DNA from: Neoarius graeffei
Taxonomy: Eukaryota; Chordata; Actinopteri; Siluriformes; Ariidae
DNA: 64,000 bases
Assembly (NCBI RefSeq): GCF_027579695.1
Contig: NC_083571.1
Span: 43,957,943 to 44,021,942, forward strand
Direction: 5' to 3'
In this document: positions 47,053 to 59,599 of the stretch, one piece after another
Numbering within the stretch: the stretch's first letter is position 1
How the letters are laid out: the number at the start of each line of letters is the position of its first letter
Position numbers and translations under genes: made by a program
The notes under the pieces: generated by a model
The model's database searches: none
What the model was told of the DNA's origin: nothing
Seen by the model: only the letters and a program-made list of their open reading frames with translations

Positions 47053-48184
47053 CTAAAGAGGGAGAAGAAGAAGAAGAAAAAAAGGCAGAGAAGATTAAAA
47101 AATATGACCAAGACAAACACGTAGGGTGGTGCTTCATAGTCTGTGAACCCTTTAGAACATTCAATATTTCTGCATAAATATGCCCTAAAACATCATCAGA
47201 TTTTCAACCAAGTCCAAAACGTAGATAAAGAGAGCTCGAACACAAAAAATACAAAAATATTATACTCGGTCATTTATTTATTTACTGAGGAAAACGATCC
47301 AAAATTACATATAATAATAATAATAATAATAATAATTATAATAATAATAATACATCTGTTTTGTATAGCGCTTTTCATGGTACTCAAAGACGCTTTACAG
47401 GAGGTTCAAACATACACACACACACAAACAATAGTAAACAAAGAAAGAAAAAAATAAATAAATAATAAAATAAATAAATACTTTTAAAAAAAAAAAGTTA
47501 AAAAGTCCACCAAGTAGGGGTCAGGATGTAATTCCCGTGGTGTAGCAGCCACAGTCCCACCAAAAAGGCGCACGAAAACAAGTCCCACATCTCCAGCACC
47601 GCCGCCGTGACGCCGTCAGCAACATCGCTCAAACACCACGCCATGGATCCACAAAGCGAGCACAGAAGCTCCGCCACGCAGAGCGCTGGTGTGTCCCAAA
47701 CCGCCTGCACAGCCACCGCGACACCACCGAGCAACATCGCTCGGAATATCACGCCAAGCATTAAAGCACAGAGCGCTGGACAACCATGAAGTAAAATGAG
47801 CAGCGAGCTCACTGCAGTCCACAGCTGGGACTGGGAGCTGTGGGAGCGCAGGCATCGCCCACGGCGAACCAAGGCCTGGAGGGAACCGACGCCCAAAACT
47901 AGGTCCGGAGCTACCACACAACCGGTGGAGAAAACACTCAAACAAACATCAAACTACACAAACACACAGAAAAAAAAAACAGAAAAAGAAATAAAATAAA
48001 ACAAAAAAATATAAAAAGTGGCAAGAGTGTGTCAATGTTTGCTTTCAGTATCTGGTGTGACCCCCTTGTGCAGCAATAACTGCAACTAAACGTTTGCGGT
48101 AATTGTTGATCAGTCCTGCACACCGGCTTGGAGGAATTTTAGCCCATTCCTCCGTACAGAACAGCTTCAACTCTGGGATTTTTT

Positions 48185-48475
48185 TTTAAGCCAAGAAGCC
48201 TTTATTTGTCACACGTACACTCAAGCACACAGTGAAATTTAACCTCTGCATTTAACCCATCTTAAGCAGTGAATACATGCGCGCGCACACACAAATACCC
48301 AGAGCAGTGGGCAGCTATGCTACAGTGACCAGGGAGCAGTTGGGGGTTAGGCACCTCACTCAAGGGCACCTCAGCCCAGGGCCGCCCCATGTTAACCTAA
48401 CCGCATGGTCTTTGAATTGTGGGGGAAACCGGAGCACTCGAAGGAAACCCACGCAGACACGGGGAGTCACTCATA
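48185..48475. mobile_element. Repeat with SINE-like tail
   Basis: The first part resembles a common fish repeat (GAAATTTAACCTCTGCATTT). The last part (about 48391-48470) matches the body of the main SINE, with GTTAACCTAACC and GTGGGGGAAACCGGAGCAC. It may be a chimera or a SINE relative. Confidence 0.5.
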
Positions 48476-48577
48476 CCTAAAGATATGTAATATTGCATCA
48501 TTTTCTTCAATAAATAAAATGATCAAGTATAATATTTTTTGTCTAACTGGGTTCTCTTTTTCTACTTTTAGGACTTA

Positions 48578-50190
48578 CAGTGCTCAGCGTAAATGAGTAC
48601 ACCCCCTTTGAAAAGTAACAATATCTCAATGAACACAAACAATTTCCAAAATGTTGACAAGTCAAAGTTTAATATAACATCTATTTAACTTATAACGGGA
48701 AAGTAAGGTTAATAATATAAACTTGGATTACACATTTTTCAGTTTTACTCAAATTAGGGTGGTGCAAAAATGAGTACACCCCACAACAAAAACTACTACA
48801 TCTAGTACTTTGTATGGCCTCCATGATTTTTAATGACAGCACCAAGTCTTCTAGGCATGGAATGAACAAGTTGGCAACATTTTGCAACATCAATCTTTTT
48901 CCATTCTTCAACAACGACCTCTTTTAGTGACTGGATGCTGGATGGAGAGCGATGCTCAACTTGTCTCTTCAGAATTCCCCATAGGTGTTCGATTGGGTTC
49001 AGATCAGGAGACATACTTGGCCACTGAATCACTTTCACCCTGTTCTTCTTCAGAAATCTAACAGTGGCCTTAGATGTGTGTTTAGTCATGTTGGAAAAGT
49101 GCACAACGACCAAGGGCACGGAGTGATGGTAGCATCTTCTCTTTCAGTATGGAGCAATACGTCTGTGAATTCATGATGCCATCAATGAAATGCAGCTCCC
49201 CGACACCAGCAGCACTCATGCAGCCCCACATAAGGACACTGCCACCACCATGTTTCACTGGAGGCACCATGCATTTTCCTTTGTATTCCTCACCTTTGCG
49301 ACGCCATACAGTTTTGAAGTCATCAGTTCCAAAAACATTTATCTTGGTCTCATCACTCCAGAGTATAGAGTCCCAGTAGTCTTCATCTTTGTCAGCATGG
49401 GCCCTGGCAAACTCTAGGCGGGCTTTTTTGTGCCTGGGCTTTAGGAGAGGCTTCTTTCGTGGACGGCATCCATGCATGCCATTCCTCTGCAGTGTACGCC
49501 GTATTGTTTCACGGGAAATAGTCACCCCAGTTTGGCTTTCTACTTCTTTAGATAACTGCAGTGAACTTGCATGCCGATTTTCTTCAACCCTTCTCATCAG
49601 AAGACGCTCCTGTCGAGGTGTTAACTTCCGTGGATGACCTGGACGTCTCTGTGAGATGGTTGCAGTTCCACCTTTCTTAAATTTTTGTACCGCTGTTGCT
49701 ACAGTATTCTGACTGATAAGTAAAGCTTTGCTGATCTTCTTGTAGCCTTCACCTTTGTGGTGTAAAGAAATTATTTTCTTTGGGGAATTCTGAAGAGACA
49801 AGTTGAGCATCACTCTCCATCCAGCATCCAGTCACTAAAAGAGGTCATTGTTGAAGAATGGAAAAAGACTGATGTTGCAAAATGTCGCCAACTTGTTCAT
49901 TCCATGCCTAGAAGACTTGGTGCTGTCATTAAAAATCATGGAGGCCATACAAAGTACTAGATGTAGGAGTTTTTGTTGTGGGGTGTACTCATTTTTGCAC
50001 CACCCTAATTTGAGTAAAACTGAAAAATGTGTAATCTAAGTTATATTATTAACCTTACTTTCACGTTATTAGTTAAACAGATGTTATATTAAACTTTGTC
50101 TTTTCAACATTTTGGAAATTGTTTGTGTTCATTGAGATATTGTTCAAAATGTTACTTTTCAAAGGGGGTGGACTCATTTACGCTGAGCAC
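48578..50190 (-). mobile_element. Tc1/mariner element E with inverted duplication of its 3' end
   Basis: The left end is CAGTGCTCAGCG after TA (48576-48577); the right end is CGCTGAGCAC before TA (50191-50192). About 405 bases, 48578-48983, reappear inverted at 49780-50190, including transposase C-terminal codons as well as the terminal repeat. A normal Tc1 has only the terminal repeat inverted. Confidence 0.85.
48802..49813 (-). pseudogene. Tc1-type transposase E, one 8-base deletion
   Basis: The first 243 codons are open, with helix-turn-helix (KKISKALLISQNTVATAVQK), WSDETKINVFG (first Asp), GGGSVLMWGC and FQHD (second Asp). There CATGAC runs straight into TAAACAC, which lacks the eight bases that the related copies carry between these motifs; this shifts the frame to a stop. 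The remainder, in the next frame, has NPIEHLWGILKRQ with the catalytic Glu and ends GGHTKY. The natural N-terminus has been replaced at the junction near 49780, so the first residues (MMLNLSLQ) are not family-like. Confidence 0.88.
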
Positions 50191-50278
50191 TATGTTTTAG
50201 ATCCTATTTATGCAGAAATATAGATACATAAATATAAAATATATAATTCAAAAAGGTTCACAAACTTGTACCACTGTA

Positions 50279-50687
50279 CGGCCCTGGTCACACTACAGCT
50301 CACGATGGATCTGCAAATACTTGGCAATGAAAAATTGGTAACATTGCCACCAATCGTGCAATACAATGGTAATTGTTCTTCAAACATCGCGAGTTGTTTT
50401 TTTGGTGTGTCTCCACCTCATGAATGCTCGCAGATGGCTTTGGGAATATTTCCTGAAGCTTGGGGAACCTTCTTCGAGCCTTTTGAGATGTATTTGCCTC
50501 GAATCCATGTCCCCAATGCTCATGGGAGCCTCATCAACACAGTGGCTCGGCATAGCCTAACCTTCACTGACTTAAAAAGTGAATTTACATTCAGGGATCC
50601 TTTGGAGCATGTTGTGCATGTGCTTGGGACCCAGTCGTTATGGGAAACAACTGATGATGATTTGAGCGAAATCAGCACATGCATATA
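50279..50687 (+). other. Unassigned 0.4-kb segment between two Tc1 copies
   Basis: An uninterrupted + frame spans 50266-50700 (144 codons, from MYHCTALVTLQLTMDLQ; middle part FEPFEMYLPRIHVPNAHG). Its edges coincide with the ends of Tc1-family copies on both sides, and its first and last codons fall inside them. I recognise no domain. The minus strand is also partly open. Confidence 0.3.
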
Positions 50688-51482
50688 CAGTGGTGCTTGA
50701 AAGTTTGTGAACCCTTTTTGGTTTAAATGAGAAGCGTTATGTTTGGAGAAAGGAAAACACTGCATTCCAGCATAAGAACCTTATCCCATCTGTGAAACAT
50801 GGTGGTGGTAGTATCATGGTTTGGGCCTGTTTTGCTGCATCTGGGCCAGGACAGCTTGCCATCATTGGTGGAACAATGAATTCTGAATTATACCAGCAAA
50901 TTCTAAAGGAAAATGTCAGGACATCTGTCCATGAACTGAATCTCAAGAGAAGGTGGGTCATGCAGCAAGACAACGACCCTAAGCACACAAGTCGTTCTAC
51001 CAAAGAATGGGTAAAGAAGAATAAAGTTAATGTTTTGGAATGGCCAAGTCAAAGTCCTGACCTTAATCCAATCAAAATGTTGTGGAAGGACCTGAAGCGA
51101 GCAGTTCATGTGAGGAAACCCACCAACATCCCAGAGTTGAAGCTGTTCTGTACGGAGGAATGGGCTAAAATTCCTCCAAGCCGGTGTGCAGGACTGATCA
51201 ACAGTTACCACAAACATTTAGTTGCAGTTATTGCTGCACAAGGGGGTCACACCAGATACTGAAAGCAAAGGTTCACATACTTTTGCCACTCACAGATATG
51301 TAATATTGGATCATTTTCCTCAATAAATAAATGACCAAGTATAATATTTTTGTCTCATTTGTTTAACTGGGTGCTCTTTATCTACTTTTAGGACTTGTGT
51401 GAAAATCTGATGATGTTTTAGGTCCTATTTATGCAGAAATATAGAAAATTCTAAAGGGTTCACAACCTTTCAAGCACCACCG
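50688..51482 (+). mobile_element. Tc1/mariner element D family, internally deleted copy
   Basis: TA then CAGTGGTGCTTGAAAG at the left, CAAGCACCACCG then TA at the right. The left terminal repeat is fused to the middle of the transposase, so the DNA-binding half has gone. Confidence 0.88.
50792..51262 (+). pseudogene. Tc1-type transposase D family, catalytic Glu lost
   Basis: One open frame of 156 codons from MKHGGGSIMVWACFAASGPG to the natural end GGHTRY. It keeps the second catalytic Asp in QQDNDPKHT, but the glutamate of NPIE is lysine (NPIKMLW). The upstream DNA-binding domain and first Asp are deleted. It cannot transpose itself. Confidence 0.9.
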
Positions 51483-52773
<1,291 letters not shown>

Positions 52774-52826
52774 TTAAAATATTTTGAGGAACCTGAAAAG
52801 TGGAAATAAAATGTTGGATAACCGAC

Positions 52827-53169
52827 ATCCATCCGTCCATTATCCATAACTGCTTATCCTGTGCAGGGTCGCAGGCGGGCTGGAGCCTATCCCAGCTGAC
52901 TATGGACGAGAGGCGGGGTACACCCTGGACAAGTCGCCAGATCATTGCAGGGCGACACAGACACAGACAACCATTCACACCTACGGTCAATTTAGAGTCA
53001 CCAGTTAACCTAACCTGCATGTCTTTGGACTGTGGGGGAAACCGGAGAACCCAGAGGAAACCCACGCAGACGCCACACAGAAAGGCCCTCGTCGACCATG
53101 AGGTTCGAACCCAGAACCTTCTTGCTGTGAGGCGACAGTGCTAACCACTACACCATGGTGCCGCCCTGC
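52827..53169 (-). mobile_element. tRNA-derived SINE, copy 4
   Basis: Flanked by ATAACCGAC (52818-52826) and ATAACAGAC (53170-53178), a 9-bp duplication with one change. The tail shows CATCCATCC repeats. Internal bases near 53065-53075 are deleted relative to the other copies. Confidence 0.88.
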
Positions 53170-53219
53170 ATAACAGACGTGTACCATGATGTACTGCAAT
53201 ATTTATGATGTGCACTTTA

Positions 53220-53670
53220 GTGCCAAATGTTTGTGGACACCTGGCCAATCACACCTACATGTGCTTTTTAAACATCCCATTCCAGATGTAGGTTCCCTTT
53301 GCTGTTATATCATCTCCACTCTTCTGGGAAGGCTTTCCACTATATTTTGGAACATGGCTGTGGGGTGCAGTCAGTGTTCCAGTTCATCCCAAAGGTTTTC
53401 AGTGGGATTGCGGTCAGGGGCCTGTATAGGCCACTAAAGGTTGTTCCACTCCAACCTTGGCAAACCATGTCTTCATGGACCTCACTTTGTCCAAAGGGGC
53501 ACTGCCATGATGGAACCCATTTGGCTTCTTAGTTCCAGTGATGGGAAATTGTAATAATACAGCAAATAAAGGCATTCGAGACAATTCTGTGCCTCTAAAT
53601 TTGTGGCAACAGTTTGGGGAAGGAGGACATACGGGTGTCGCGGTCAGGTGTCCACAAACCTTTGGCCCTG
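53220..53670 (-). mobile_element. Tc1/mariner remnant
   Basis: The ends GTGCCAAATGTTTGTGGACA and GTGTCCACAAACCTTTGGC are inverted. On the minus strand a short transposase relic reads WPIQAPDRNPTENLWDELEH, which includes the catalytic Glu of the NPTENLW box. The rest is deleted. Confidence 0.75.
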
Positions 53671-53672
53671 TA

Positions 53673-54591
53673 GCGTATATTCAGAGTAATATTAGGAACT
53701 CTAACATGTCAATAAATGTTGAATAACAGGCACATGCCAATAAACAGATAAGAGATATACTGCAATATTTATGATGTGCACTTCAGCATATTGTCATTAC
53801 TCTTGAAAAATCCCAACCTCTGGCTCAGAGGGTACCGTTAGGATAGCCATCTTCTAAGGAGGCTTAATTTTGAACAAATGTGAAGGAGCATCATATGTAC
53901 TGTTATTGGTAAACGGAATTCAATCCTTTTCAAGACGAGATGAATTCTCTTAAAGAATGAGCATCAACCGAACTGAGTAAGACAAGAGTAGTCATGGCAC
54001 TGTGTAGCTGTATAGTTCTATGAGCTTGTCCCCTTTTTAGATAAAGATTATTTTTTTCCTTGATCATTACTGTTTAACAGTTTACCAAACATTTATTACA
54101 ATATTGTATTTAAAACTGATTTATTAGTAAAATATTCCTAAGCTAGAGCAGCATTTTTGGGAACAATGTTTAAATAGAGGGTAGCATGATATGTTTGAGT
54201 TGCCATGGTCCTTGTGTACATGTGGGTTTTCTCTGGGTTCTCCAATTTCCACTAGTAGATGGATCAGCTACGCTAAATTTTCCAGGGTGTTAATGCACAT
54301 GTGATGGAAAATCATCCCATCCAGGGTGTATTGCTTCCTCATGCACCGTGTTCCTGAAATAAGCTCTGGCTCCACCAAGACCTTGACCAGGCCACAAACT
54401 GGTTGCTGAAGATAGATGAATGAACGTTTAAACAGAAATATGGCATATATATATAATATATAAATAAATGCTGCCTTTGGAACTGGTCAAAATAGTGTGT
54501 TTTAGATAGCAGTTACATTGTGATTGGAGGCTCGGGGGTTCGAGCCTCAGCATCAACAAGCTGCTACTTTTGAACCCTCGGGTCTCTTTCT
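53673..54591. other. NVL intron sequence, nothing recognised
   Basis: No frame, terminal repeat or RNA gene identified. There is a small SINE-like phrase GGTTCGAGCC near 54538. Confidence 0.4.
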
Positions 54592-54595
54592 TTAA

Positions 54596-55273
54596 AGTGC
54601 ATATCACGGGTCAATTCAGGAGCAAGATCAATGTAATTCTCCTATTTTATATTAAACTTTGGTCAAATATCTGTAACATTTTGCATTCTCTGCAATTTTT
54701 TACCTTGCGCAATACCAGAAAAATTCAGTTGAAATCAAGCCATTTGAGGCGAATTGGTCCACCTCTGAAAAAACCTGGCGTTTGGATTTCCCGGCAAACA
54801 TTGATTTACATGACGTCGCGTACGGGACGCCTCCCTCTGAATCCTACGTCAGCGCTGGTTTGTTTATGAGGAAACGACCTGGTGGTTTTCTGCAAATTTC
54901 TTCAACGTTATCGCATAATTATTAAAATGGTTAACAGATGTATCGTAGGAGGGTGTAGCAACACCAATCTTGATGGGATTAGTACTCATCGTTTCCCAAA
55001 AGACCGGACAATGAGAGAGAAATGGGAGCACTTGGTCTACACAGGCTGCGCACTGAAACCGTGCAAAGCTCTCACAGCCTGCTGGCGCTTCCGCAGATAA
55101 CGTCACGAATCTGGCTCCAGACTCCCTTGGGATTTTTCCAGACGCGTTTTGTTATTTTATTTTTTTCTGCTGTTGACAGATGGCCTTGTGCAAAATTACC
55201 CTTCTGGATGAGTGTGTAAAGGGACATACTTTCATTAAAAAAAAACAAACGAAATTGGTACAGAATATGCCCT
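54596..55273 (+). mobile_element. THAP-coding TTAA element, copy 2
   Basis: TTAA at 54592-54595 and 55274-55277; ends AGTGCATAT and ATATGCCCT. 678 bp, the uninterrupted form of the element at 17249-18315. Confidence 0.75.
54927..55100 (+). pseudogene. Truncated THAP-domain frame in TTAA element
   Basis: MVNRCIVGGCSNTNLDG then ISTHRFPKDRTMREKWEHLV, the same half THAP finger as at 17968-18141 with a few substitutions. Both copies break at the same place, so the truncation predates their spread. Confidence 0.7.
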
Positions 55274-55277
55274 TTAA

Positions 55278-56130
55278 AGCCTAAAAACCGAGTCAGAAAT
55301 CCTGGTGTTATTATTGACGTGGATTTAAATTTTAACTTCCACATTAATTCTGTTACAAAATCAGCCGATCATCATCTTAAAAACAGCAAGAATTAAAGGA
55401 TGTGTGTCTGAACAAGATCTAGAAAAACTAAGTCACGCTTTCATTTCTAGTAGGTTAGACGACTGTAACAGTCTTTTTTTCAGGCCTTCTGAAAAACACA
55501 CTTAAGTGGCTACGGTTCAGACAGAATGCTGCTGCCCGGGTTCTCACAAAGACCAAGAGAGAGAAATAGTTCTCACATCTCTGCATTTTCTACCAGTGTC
55601 TCAAAGTATAGACTCTGAAATACTTTTATTTGTCTACAAATCATGTAATGGTTTAGGGCCTAATTACATCCCTGACTTGCTTCCACACTATCAACACCCT
55701 ACACCAGCCTTTCTCAACCGGGGTACCGTCTGGCTTTGTTAGGGGTGCCGTCAAAAAATTATATATTCTAACATTGAAATAAATAAAATGAATTAAATTT
55801 CCAAAAAATGATAGTTACACTAATGCAGATCATCGCCGCCTCATGCATCATCAAAATTTGTCTCACGGCCCCCTTTCCCATGTCACAACATCACTGCCGG
55901 GGTCAGCGTGACTGTGTATATTTTATATGGGGGTGCCTTGAGAATTTGCATACTTCTGAAGAGTGCCGACTGAAAAAAGGTTGAGAAACACTGCCCAAGA
56001 CCACTTACCGGTAGGTCATCAGGGAGTGCTCTGCTTAGTGTTCCTAGGATTAAAACTAAACAGGGTGAAGCTGCATTCATATACTACGCTACATACAGCT
56101 GAAAAAACAAGACTCATCAGGAGAGGACGT
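55278..56130 (+). pseudogene. LINE ORF2 C-terminal fragment, interrupted
   Basis: Read across frames: NPGVIIDVDLNFNFHINSVT, then LHFLPVSQSIDSEILLFVYK and NGLGPNYIPDLLPHY, then after the hAT insert LLSVPRIKTKQGEAAF. These match the region after the palm domain in fish LINEs of the CR1/L2-like kind. It is 5'-truncated, frameshifted and split by a 289-bp hAT MITE. Confidence 0.7.
55705..55993. mobile_element. Short hAT-like MITE inside LINE
   Basis: Begins CAGCCTTTCTCAACC and ends GGTTGAGAAACACTG. Flanks CCCTACAC and CCCAAGAC agree at 6 of 8 bases. LINE coding resumes directly after it. Confidence 0.8.
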
Positions 56131-56364
56131 ATCCCCCCCCCTCTGGCCCCCACATGAAACCCCACTCCAAATTTTCCTAACTTGAATTGGTTGCCATGGA
56201 AATACGGAAAAAAAAAAAATCACAGAAATCCCAAAATGTCAAAAGGCACAACTCCTCTAGTCATTTAACATAACCGTCAGGTTTGGTGAAAAAAAAATCC
56301 TAATAGTTTTTGAGTTATGCTCCAGAAACTAAAATGTTTACATATAGACAGTGTGATAGCTATA

Positions 56365-58002
56365 CAGTTAGGTCCATAAATATTTGGACAGAGGCAACAT
56401 TTTTCTAATTTTGGTTCTGTACATTACCACAATGAATTGTGAACAAAACAATTCAGATGCAGTTGAAGTTCAGACTTTCAGCTTTAATTCAGTGGGTTGA
56501 ACAAAATGATTGCATAAAAATGTGAGGAACTAAAGCATTTTTTAAACAAAATCCCTTCATTTCAGGGGCTCAAAAGTAATTGGACAAATTAAATAATTGT
56601 AAATAAAATGTTCATTTCTAATACTTGGTTGAAAACCCTTTGTTGGCAATGACTGCCTGAAGTCTTGAACTCATGGACGTCACCAGACGCTGTGTTTCCT
56701 TTTTAATGCTCTGCCAGGCCTTTACTGCAGCGGTTTTCAGTTGCTGTTTGTTTGTGGGCCTTTCTGTCTGAAGTTTAGTCTTTAACAAGTGAAATACATG
56801 CTCAATTGGGTTGAGATCAGGTGACTGACATGGCCATTCAAGAATATTCCACTTCTTTGCTTTAATAAACTCCTGGGTTGCTTTGGCTTTATGTTTTGGG
56901 TCATTGTCCATCTGTATTATGAAACGCCGACCAATCAGTTTGGCTGGATTTGAGCACACAGTATGTCTCTGAATACCTCAGAATTCATCCGGCTGCTTCT
57001 GTCCTGTGCCACATCATCAATAAACACTAGTGACCCAGTGCCGCTGGCAGCCATGCATGCCCAAGCCATCACACTGCCTCCGCCGTGTTTTACAGATGAT
57101 GTGGTATGCTTTGGATCATGAGCTGTACCACGCCTTCAACATACTTTTTTCTTTCCATCATTCTGGTAGAGGTTGATCTTGGTTTCATCTGTCCAAAGAA
57201 TGTTCTTCCAGAACTGTGCTGGCTTTTTTAGATGTTTTTTAGCAAAGTCCAATCTAGGCTTTTTATTCTTGAGGCTTATGAGTGGCTTGCACCGTGCAGT
57301 GAACCCTCTGTATTTACTTTCATACAGTCTTCTCTTTATGGTAGATTTGGATATTGATACGCCTACCTCCTGGAGAGTGTTGTTCACTTGGTTGGCTGTT
57401 GTGAAGGGGTTTCTCTTCACCATGGAAATTATTCTGCGATCATCCACCACTGTTGTCTTCTGTGAGCGTCCAGGTCTTTTTGCATTGATGAGTTCACCAG
57501 TACTTTCTTTCTTTCTTTCTCAGGATGTACCAAACTGTAGATTTTGCCACTCCTAATATTGTAGCAATTTCTCGGATGGGTTTTTTCTGTTTTCGCAGCT
57601 TAAGGATGGCTTGTTTCAACTGCATGGAGGGCTCCTTTGGCCGCATGTTTTCTTCACAGCAAAATCTTCCAAATGCAAGCACCACACCTCAAATCAACTC
57701 CAGGCCTTTTATCTGCTTAATTGAGAATGACATAACGAAGGAATTACCCACACCTGCCCATGAAATAGCCTATGAGTCAATTGTCCAATTACTTTTGGCC
57801 CCTTTAAAAACAGGGTGGCACATGTTAAGGAGCTGAAACTCCTAAACCCTTCATCCAATTTTAATGTGGATACCCTCAAATGAAAGCTGAAAGTCTGTAC
57901 TTTATGTCCATGTCCGTTATATAACTATAACTTGAATATGTTTCAGTAAACAGGTAAAAAAAAAAATTTGTGTCAGTGTCCAAATACATATGGACCTAAC
58001 TG
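56365..58002 (-). mobile_element. Tc1/mariner element F, full length
   Basis: Starts CAGTTAGGTCCATAAATA and ends TATGGACCTAACTG, with TA at 56363-56364 and 58003-58004. 1638 bp. Confidence 0.92.
56618..57685 (-). pseudogene. Tc1-type transposase F, frameshifted
   Basis: Three consecutive pieces: the N-terminal helix-turn-helix (KKPIREIATILGVAKSTVWY), a middle with WTDETKINLY, and a C-terminal part with IQMDNDPKHKAKATQ and NPIEHVF, ending KGFSTKY. All three acidic residues survive, but the frame shifts near 57490 (inside a CTTT tract) and between 57136 and 56959. The distinctive KPxREIA N-terminus marks a separate Tc1 lineage. Confidence 0.9.
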
Positions 58003-58006
58003 TATA

Positions 58007-58534
58007 CACTACCGTTCAAAAGTTTGGGGTCACTTTGAAATTTCCTTATTTTTGAAAGAAAAGCACTGTTCTTTTCAATGAAGATCACTTTAAACTAATC
58101 AGAAATACACTCTATACATTGCTAATGTGGTAAATGACTATTCTAGCTGCAAATGTCTGGTTTTTGGTGCAATATCTCCATAGGTGTATAGAGGCCCATT
58201 TCCAGCAACTCTCACGCCAGTGTTCTAATGGTACAATGTGTTTGCTCATTGCCTCAGAAGGCTAATGGATGATTAGAAAACCCTTGTACAATCATGTTAG
58301 CACAGCTGAAAACAGTTGAGCTCTTTAGAGAAGCTATAAAACTGACGTTCCTTTGAGCAGATTGAGTTTCTGGAGCATCACATTTGTGGGGTCGATTAAA
58401 TGCTCAAAATGGCCAGAAAAATATCTTGACTATATTTTCTATTCATTTTACAACTTATGGTGGTAAATAAAAGTGTGACTTTTCATGGAAAACACAAAAT
58501 CGTCTGGGTGACCCCAAACTTTTGAATGGTAGTG
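58007..58534. mobile_element. Tc1-derived MITE
   Basis: CACTACCGTTCAAAAGTTTG at the left, CAAACTTTTGAATGGTAGTG at the right. A TATA stretch is shared with the end of element F. No ORF. Confidence 0.88.
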
Positions 58535-58743
58535 TGTCTGGGGGGATAAAAATTCAGACGATCTTAAACATGTCCCAACTCTGACTACTTTTAAAATAAT
58601 AATTAAAAAAAACACCTTATGTTCACCTCTGCTTTTAATCACTGCTAATAACTGCACTTTATTGTTCATTTAACTTTTTAATCTTTTATTTTAGCTTCTT
58701 AATCTTTTTATATATTTTATTTTATGTCAAGCACTTTGGATTG

Positions 58744-59117
58744 CGGCGGCACGGTGGTGTAGTAGTTAGCGCTGTCACCTCACAGCAGAAAGGTCCTGGG
58801 TTCGAGCCCAGTGGTCAATGAGGACCTTTCTGTGCGGAGTTTGCATGTTCTCCCCGTGTCCGCGTGGGTTTCCTCCCAGTGCTCCGGTTTCCCCCACAGT
58901 CCAAAGACATGCAGGTTAGGTTAACTGGTGACTCTAAATTGACTGTAGGTGTGAATGAGAGTGTGAATGGTCGTCTGTGTCTATGTGTCAGCCCTGTGAT
59001 GACCTGGCGACTTGTCCAGGGTGTACCCCGCCTTTCGCCCATAGTCAGCTGGGATAGGCTCCAGCTTGCCTGCAAACCTGTAGAACAGGCGGCTACAGAT
59101 AATGGATGGATGGACGG
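58744..59117 (+). mobile_element. tRNA-derived SINE, copy 5
   Basis: Flanked by ACTTTGGATTG (58733-58743) and ACTTTGAATTG (59118-59128), an 11-bp duplication with one change. The tail is GGATGGATGGACGG. Confidence 0.9.
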
Positions 59118-59308
59118 ACTTTGAATTGCCTCTGTATATGAAATGTGCTGTATAAATAAACTTGCAATGAAGACAGTAAATGTTAAAGATAAAAATATTA
59201 ACTATTCTTTGTTGAATTTGTGGTATATTTATATTTGATTTTCAGCACATATCCACTCTATATTTAATAAGTGTTTACTCTTTTGAATGTGCTTAATAGT
59301 GCACTTAC

Positions 59309-59410
59309 CACAGCTTGCTCAAACAGCTCACGGAGTTTCTGCTCAGATTCCCCTGAAATGCCCGACACCAGCTCAGGAGCAGAGACTTTCAATATAGGCA
59401 GATCCATTTC
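59309..59410 (-). CDS. NVL: NVL exon, D1 pore loop (first NVL exon in window)
   Basis: NVL is a nuclear/nucleolar tandem AAA ATPase that removes factors from pre-60S ribosomes with RPL5 and the MTR4 helicase. This exon encodes [20 protein letters not shown] then [14 protein letters not shown], the stretch just after Walker A of domain D1, including the pore loop. Acceptor TAG at 59413-59411, donor GTAAGT at 59308, phase 0 on both sides. From here to the stop the fourteen exons add up to exactly 1683 bases. The Walker A exon and the N-terminal domain lie beyond 64000, displaced by LINE insertions. Confidence 0.96.
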
Positions 59411-59599
59411 CTACAATTGCACAGAAAGCTCTCTGATCACCAAGCACCACTGCCAAACATCTCCAACAAACTCACTTATATAATCATGTACGAGTAATTG
59501 GTTTGTAGTAGACATTTTTGCATTCACCCAATAGCAACATGTACAAGAAAAACAGGAGGGGATCAAGTGTCAATCCTTGTAGAAGACTAATGAGACCCA

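Larger units (their letters stand above)
47124..50276 (-). mobile_element. Tc1/mariner element D, decayed host of nested insertions
   Basis: The left terminus GGGTGGTGCTTCATAG (47124) and right terminus ending TTGTACCACTG (50276), each next to TA, match the ends of the copy at 50688-51482. Between them lie a GC-rich stretch (47500-47940), a piece of transposase C-terminus on the minus strand (about 48050-48180), another repeat (48185-48475), and the complete element E (48578-50190) inserted into the inner terminal repeat. Confidence 0.7.

Noticed and set aside
47498-47941. 147-codon minus-strand ORF in a GC-rich stretch
   Set aside because: Other frames on both strands are equally open, which suggests base composition; no motif was recognised.
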